Below, piece after piece: positions 6,521 through 9,375 of a DNA stretch of 9,375 bases. The stretch spans positions 28,321 to 37,695 of the forward strand of contig CAJTSN010000001.1 in assembly GCA_910578745.1 (NCBI GenBank), in the 5' to 3' direction. Source of the stretch: an uncultured Bacilli bacterium (GTDB lineage: Bacteria; Bacillota_I; Bacilli_A; RF39; UBA660). The notes under the pieces are model-generated. The model did no database searches. It saw only the letters and a list, made by a program, of their open reading frames with translations, and was not told the origin of the DNA. Every line of letters starts with the position of its first letter. Positions within the stretch are counted from its first letter, which is position 1. The position numbers and the translations under genes are program-made.

Positions 6521-7873
6521 TTACTTTCCTAAACAAAAACGGCTAAATAATTCGTCTACGAGTTCTTCTTCATACGTTTCTCCTATAATTTCCCCTAAAT
6601 CATTCCAAATTTCTCTTATATCAAGAGCAAGCATATCAACAGGTACTTTCCCATCAATTTGTTTTTCTACCTCTTTTACTTTTTCATAGGCTTTTTTTAA
6701 AAGGGCTATACTTCTCGCATTTGTTAAATAGGTTAAGTCTTTTCCTATAACGGTTTCAAAAAAGGGTTGTACCATCTTTTGTTTTAATTCCTCTAAGCCA
6801 ATCCCCTCTTTTACACTCATACGAACTATATGCTTTTTGTCAACATCTTGTAAAGATATGACAGATTCCAAATCAATTTTATTGACAACTATTAAATATT
6901 CTTTTTGTTTAATTCTCTTTAACAACTCGACTTCCTGTTTTGTAAGCTCCTTATTGTTATTTACTAAAAACAAAATAAAATCGGCTGTATCAATTAATTT
7001 TTTACTTTTCTCAACACCTAAGCTCTCTACAAGATCATTGGTTTGTCGAATCCCTGCTGTATCAATCAAATTAAATTGTAAACTATTGAGTAAAATTGAA
7101 CCTTCTATGGTATCTCTAGTCGTCCCTTCTATATCCGTCACTATCGCCTTTTCTTCATTTAATAATATATTGAGTAGACTACTTTTACCGACATTTGGTA
7201 GGCCAAGAATTGCTGTTTTAATTCCTGTTTTTAAAAGTTGCCCATCTTCACTTTTACTTAATAAATCAAGCATTTTTTCCTTTAAATCGAAAAGCTTCAT
7301 CAGTAGCATTTGATGCGTAACTTCAATATTTTCTTCATACTCAGGATAATCAATATTGACCTCTATTTGTGTTAAAAGAGAGACAGTATCTTCTCTTAAT
7401 TCCTTTATTTTCTTAGAAACTTCTCCACAAACTTGATTCATAGCAAGATTTCTTGCATTTTCTGTACTTGCACTTATTAAATCCATGACTCCTTCTGCTT
7501 GTTGTAAATCAAGTCTTCCATTTAAAAAGGCTCTTTTTGTAAATTCACCAGGTTCGGCCATACGGGCCCCATGAACAAGTACTAACTCTAGTACCTTTTT
7601 TGTAGAAGAAATTCCACCATGACAATTAATCTCAACTGTATCTTCGGTTGTAAATGTTTTTGGCCCTCGCATTACAGAAACCAAAACTTCATCCACGTTC
7701 TTTCCACTTTCCTGAATAAAACCATAATGTATCGTATGTGTTGGTGCATTACTTAGTTTTTCGTTTGAAAAAATATTCTGCACAATCGATATAGCCTCTG
7801 GTCCACTAACACGAATAATGGCGATCGCCCCTACCCCTTGTGCCGTTGAAATGGCTGCTATTGTATCATTCAT
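6521..7873 (-). CDS. mnmE: tRNA modification GTPase MnmE (TrmE/ThdF)
   Basis: The GTPase partner of MnmG in wobble-U34 tRNA modification. It has 450 residues with the start chosen, the usual length. The N-terminal folate-binding domain begins MNDTIAAISTAQGVGAIAIIR and contains EINCHGG (81-87) and EPGEFTKRAFLNGRLDL (107-123). A helical region follows, into which the G domain is inserted: G1 GLPNVGKSS (224-232), the TTRDT G2 loop with EGTTRDT (249-255), G3 DTAG (271-274) and G4 NKID (331-334). The C-terminus is FCLGK, the invariant C-x-G-K motif whose Cys is needed for modification. An in-frame upstream ATG at 7945 would add 24 unconserved residues inside the preceding gene. The start at 7873 instead has a perfect GGAGG six bases away and forms an ATGA overlap with the HD gene's stop, so the two are probably translationally coupled. 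Confidence 0.97.
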   Translation of the reverse strand: MNDTIAAISTAQGVGAIAIIRVSGPEAISIVQNIFSNEKLSNAPTHTIHYGFIQESGKNVDEVLVSVMRGPKTFTTEDTVEINCHGGISSTKKVLELVLVHGARMAEPGEFTKRAFLNGRLDLQQAEGVMDLISASTENARNLAMNQVCGEVSKKIKELREDTVSLLTQIEVNIDYPEYEENIEVTHQMLLMKLFDLKEKMLDLLSKSEDGQLLKTGIKTAILGLPNVGKSSLLNILLNEEKAIVTDIEGTTRDTIEGSILLNSLQFNLIDTAGIRQTNDLVESLGVEKSKKLIDTADFILFLVNNNKELTKQEVELLKRIKQKEYLIVVNKIDLESVISLQDVDKKHIVRMSVKEGIGLEELKQKMVQPFFETVIGKDLTYLTNARSIALLKKAYEKVKEVEKQIDGKVPVDMLALDIREIWNDLGEIIGETYEEELVDELFSRFCLGK

Positions 7874-8358
7874 GATTTCCCTCCTCGAATCCCAAATAGC
7901 CTTAAGAAAAAGGTTGGATGAAATAAAACTTCTAACGAAACCCATTTATCCACAAATGTAATCAACCACGCCTCTTTATATTTAGGCGGGATTTTATTTA
8001 ATGGAAACATATGTCTTTCAATAATATTTCTTGTTTTTTCATTCATATATTCTGGAAAATAATGTTCTGCATTGACTAAAGCTTGATGAGCATGCACAAA
8101 ACCATGTTTTTTTAAAAAAGTAGTTTTTTCCTTTTTCTCCTGCCAAGGTTTATCATAAAAATCATGTAAGAGTCCCCCCACCGCTATACTTTTCGAATCC
8201 ATACGTTTAAATCTTTTCGAAATCTTATAAGCTACTTGCGATACTTTAAGAGAATGATCATATACGGTAATACTCCCATGATGTTTATATGTCTTTCTTT
8301 TTTGGAACTCCTCACTCTCTAAGATTTCTTTAATCATTTCATAATATTCTTTTTCCAT
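7870..8358 (-). CDS. HD-domain phosphohydrolase-like protein
   Basis: A 162-residue HD-superfamily protein, a family of metal-dependent phosphohydrolases acting on nucleotides or cyclic dinucleotides; the substrate is not identifiable. Candidate metal ligands are His35 (YDHSLKV), His65-Asp66 (GGLLHDFYD), His89 or His91 (HGFVHAH), His116 (IIERHMFPL) and Asp137 (FVDKWVS), a set resembling the two-metal HD class rather than the minimal H-HD-D one. No membrane segment or signal peptide is seen. Earlier in-frame ATGs exist at 8409, 8385 and 8373, but the ATG at 8358 has AAAGGA six bases upstream and the earlier ones would read through the hairpin after jag, so 8358 is preferred. It sits between jag and mnmE, where Bacillus has no gene, and overlaps mnmE by 4 bp (ATGA). 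Its TGA stop argues against a code in which TGA means Trp. Confidence 0.82.
   Translation of the reverse strand: MEKEYYEMIKEILESEEFQKRKTYKHHGSITVYDHSLKVSQVAYKISKRFKRMDSKSIAVGGLLHDFYDKPWQEKKEKTTFLKKHGFVHAHQALVNAEHYFPEYMNEKTRNIIERHMFPLNKIPPKYKEAWLITFVDKWVSLEVLFHPTFFLRLFGIRGGKS
7871..7887 (-). promoter_or_regulatory. Ribosome binding site deciding the mnmE start
   Basis: GAGGAGGG on the minus strand (perfect GGAGG at 7880-7884) lies six bases before ATG 7873. It is the strongest Shine-Dalgarno sequence in the window and fixes the mnmE start inside the end of the HD gene. Confidence 0.85.
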
Positions 8359-8374
8359 ATATTTCCTTTCCATG

Positions 8375-8397
8375 AAAAAACACATAATCTGTGTTTT
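8375..8397 (-). terminator. Weak hairpin at the jag stop (possible partial terminator)
   Basis: On the minus strand AAAACACA - GATTA - TGTGTTTT (8377-8397) forms a perfect 8-bp stem whose T run extends two bases past the arm (8375-8380). It starts inside the jag TAA and ends 16 bases before the preferred HD-gene start. With two G-C pairs and no T tract beyond the stem except two bases, it may give partial termination or RNA processing inside the operon, or simply be stop-flanking structure. Confidence 0.4.
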
Positions 8398-9010
8398 ATT
8401 TCTCGACATAGTGAATTACAATATGTCTTTCGTTTCCTTCGCCAACACTTTCTGTTTTTAGATGGTCCATTGTACTAATGATTGTATGCACTTTCCTTCT
8501 TTCATAGGAACTCATTGGATCCAAAATCGCATCTATTTTAGAAGACAATACTTCTTTGGCTATTTCTTCTATTTGGCTTTCAAGATTTTTTAATTTTTGT
8601 TCTTTATAATTCGCAATATCAACATTTATATGAATCACTTGTCCTACATTTTTCAAAAGAGCTTGTCTTAACAGAATTTGAAAATAAGTAAGCGTCTTCC
8701 CTTCCCTTCCTATCAATATAGGATTATTTTCTGAATTTAATTCTAACTTATAAAAATCGTCTTCTTCTGTCAACGCATACTCTATTTTAATATTCGCTAA
8801 AGTAGAAAATTCACGAACATACGCCTCAATAAATGAACGAACATCTTCTTTTGTAACTACTTTTAAACGATATCGTTGTCCTTTAAAAAGACTTCCCGGC
8901 ATGACTTCTTCTTCTATATAAAGTTCTTCTAGAGAAAGGTTTAATTCCTCTTGCATTTTTTCGAAAAGCTCTTCCCTACTTTTTCCCTCATATATTCTTT
9001 TATTTAACAT
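8396..9010 (-). CDS. jag: Jag/KhpB RNA-binding protein (Jag-N, KH, R3H)
   Basis: A 204-residue cytoplasmic RNA-binding protein. In streptococci and relatives this family (KhpB, also called EloR or Jag) works with KhpA in cell elongation and division control and binds many RNAs. Domains in order: Jag-N, about residues 1-50 (RIYEGKSREELFEKMQEEL); a type II KH domain, about 55-130, with the GxxG loop as GREG (101-104) in LIGREGKTL and a following amphipathic helix; and an R3H domain, about 140-204, with Arg171-xxx-His175 (ERRKVH) and the closing VGEGNERHIVI. All three domains are intact and the length is ordinary. The start overlaps the end of yidC by 11 bp and has GAAGGG nine bases upstream. 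The stop codon lies in the foot of a small hairpin. The yidC-jag pairing is conserved across Bacillota. Confidence 0.95.
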   Translation of the reverse strand: MLNKRIYEGKSREELFEKMQEELNLSLEELYIEEEVMPGSLFKGQRYRLKVVTKEDVRSFIEAYVREFSTLANIKIEYALTEEDDFYKLELNSENNPILIGREGKTLTYFQILLRQALLKNVGQVIHINVDIANYKEQKLKNLESQIEEIAKEVLSSKIDAILDPMSSYERRKVHTIISTMDHLKTESVGEGNERHIVIHYVEK

Positions 9011-9375
9011 GTTTCTTTTCCCTTCTCATAATCAAATTTTGAATAATTGTAAATACGTTAGAAGTAACCCAGTAAATAGCGATACCACTAGAGATAGAGA
9101 AAGATGCGATTGTCATAAACACAACCATAAATAAATTCATCATCTTCATCTGATGTGCTTGTTCATCAGACATTACAGTTGCCTTCGCATTTAATTTAAA
9201 AGAATAATACGTCGCTCCTGCAATTAAAACAATAAAAATTAAATATTGGTAATGCCCTGCGAATACAGCAGTTAATGGACTTGTTCCAAGTTGAAATCCT
9301 AAGAAGGTTTCCTCAAAAATGACTGGAATTCGACTGATAGCTTCATAAAAGGCAAAGAATAAAGGAATTTGTAGG
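9000..9375 (-). CDS. yidC: Membrane protein insertase YidC/OxaA, C-terminal 124 residues (partial)
   Basis: The last 124 residues of a YidC/Oxa1-family insertase, reading in from beyond the right edge, with the first complete codon at 9374. YidC inserts membrane proteins with or without SecYEG. The visible part runs LQIPLFFAFYEAISRIP, a periplasm-side segment, a transmembrane segment around HYQYLIFIVLIAGATYY, then a cytoplasmic stretch with QAHQMKMMN, and finally the paired membrane segments NLFMVVFMTIASFSISSG and IAIYWVTSNVFTIIQNLI, matching the family's conserved S-x-x-IYW-x-x-SN-x-x-x-x-x-QN region. It ends in a short basic tail (MRREKKHVK), shorter than many Gram-positive YidC tails. The TAA stop at 9000-9002 lies inside jag. 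The N-terminus, signal sequence and lipobox, if any, are outside the window. Confidence 0.95.
   Translation of the reverse strand, partial: LQIPLFFAFYEAISRIPVIFEETFLGFQLGTSPLTAVFAGHYQYLIFIVLIAGATYYSFKLNAKATVMSDEQAHQMKMMNLFMVVFMTIASFSISSGIAIYWVTSNVFTIIQNLIMRREKKHVK

Noticed and set aside
6837..7313. Long + strand open frame opposite mnmE (also others opposite rsmG, mnmG and the noc-like gene)
   Set aside because: They are Ser/Leu/Phe- or Ile/Trp/His-rich mirror frames of well-identified genes, with no ribosome binding site and no recognisable domain.
7870..7872. TGA read as tryptophan (mycoplasma-type code)
   Set aside because: The HD gene ends at TGA exactly at the mnmE start, tryptophans checked in the genes are TGG, and no gene needs TGA read-through.
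7874..7945. Upstream in-frame ATG (7945) as the mnmE start
   Set aside because: It adds 24 unconserved residues inside the HD gene; GGAGG six bases before 7873 and the conserved MNDTIAAI beginning fix the later start.
8359..8409. Earlier ATGs for the HD gene, which would overlap jag
   Set aside because: The extra residues read through the hairpin and have no ribosome binding site, whereas ATG 8358 has AAAGGA at proper spacing. The longer forms cannot be fully excluded.
1..9375. tRNA, rRNA, CRISPR array or insertion sequence with transposase
   Set aside because: No cloverleaf, rRNA-like stretch, regularly spaced repeats or transposase coding was seen on either strand.

Overview
The window is a low-GC (roughly 30% by eye) bacterial chromosome segment in which every supported gene lies on the minus strand. 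Right to left the order is yidC (partial) - jag - HD-domain gene - mnmE - mnmG - rsmG - noc/parB-like - LRR/transglutaminase-like gene. This is the conserved origin-proximal block of Bacillota (yidC-jag-mnmE-mnmG-rsmG-noc in Bacillus), so the window probably lies a few kb from oriC on the side away from dnaA. Very AT-rich DNA, GGAGG-type ribosome binding sites, Noc-type DNA-recognition residues and TGA used as a stop (HD gene) point to a Bacilli-type organism with the standard bacterial code. An uncultured gut lineage near Erysipelotrichales/RF39 is only a guess.

Right part (6521-9375): yidC overlaps jag by 11 bp. A small hairpin sits at the jag stop, followed by an HD phosphohydrolase-like gene whose stop overlaps the mnmE start (ATGA). 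This looks like one transcription unit joining membrane-protein insertion, RNA binding and tRNA modification. The HD gene is an addition to the usual jag-mnmE junction.

Middle (3629-6520): a 323-bp spacer separates mnmE from mnmG. It holds a 143-bp structure with long inverted repeats whose ends are bounded by TA, a near-consensus promoter pointing back (+ strand) at the end of mnmE, and a separate strong promoter for mnmG-rsmG. MnmE and MnmG form the complex that modifies wobble U34 in tRNAs. rsmG overlaps mnmG by 8 bp and ends in a terminator built into its last codons.

Left part (1-3628): a Noc/ParB-family gene with its own putative promoter and terminator. Its DNA-binding core is followed by an Asn/Pro/Gln/Met-rich linker of about 275 residues and then a C-terminal dimerisation domain. 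It is followed by a separately promoted gene with an LRR-like N-terminus and a transglutaminase-like Cys-His-Asp triad but no signal peptide. No soj/parA or spo0J gene is present, although Bacillus has them next to noc. The leftmost 417 bases have no supported gene but hold an AT-rich hairpin and a promoter with a 14-bp palindrome between its -35 and -10, reading out of the window to the left.

The items most worth a second look are the Noc-like protein with its long linker and absent membrane anchor, the mnmE-mnmG inverted-repeat element with its antisense promoter, and the hairpins built into stop codons.
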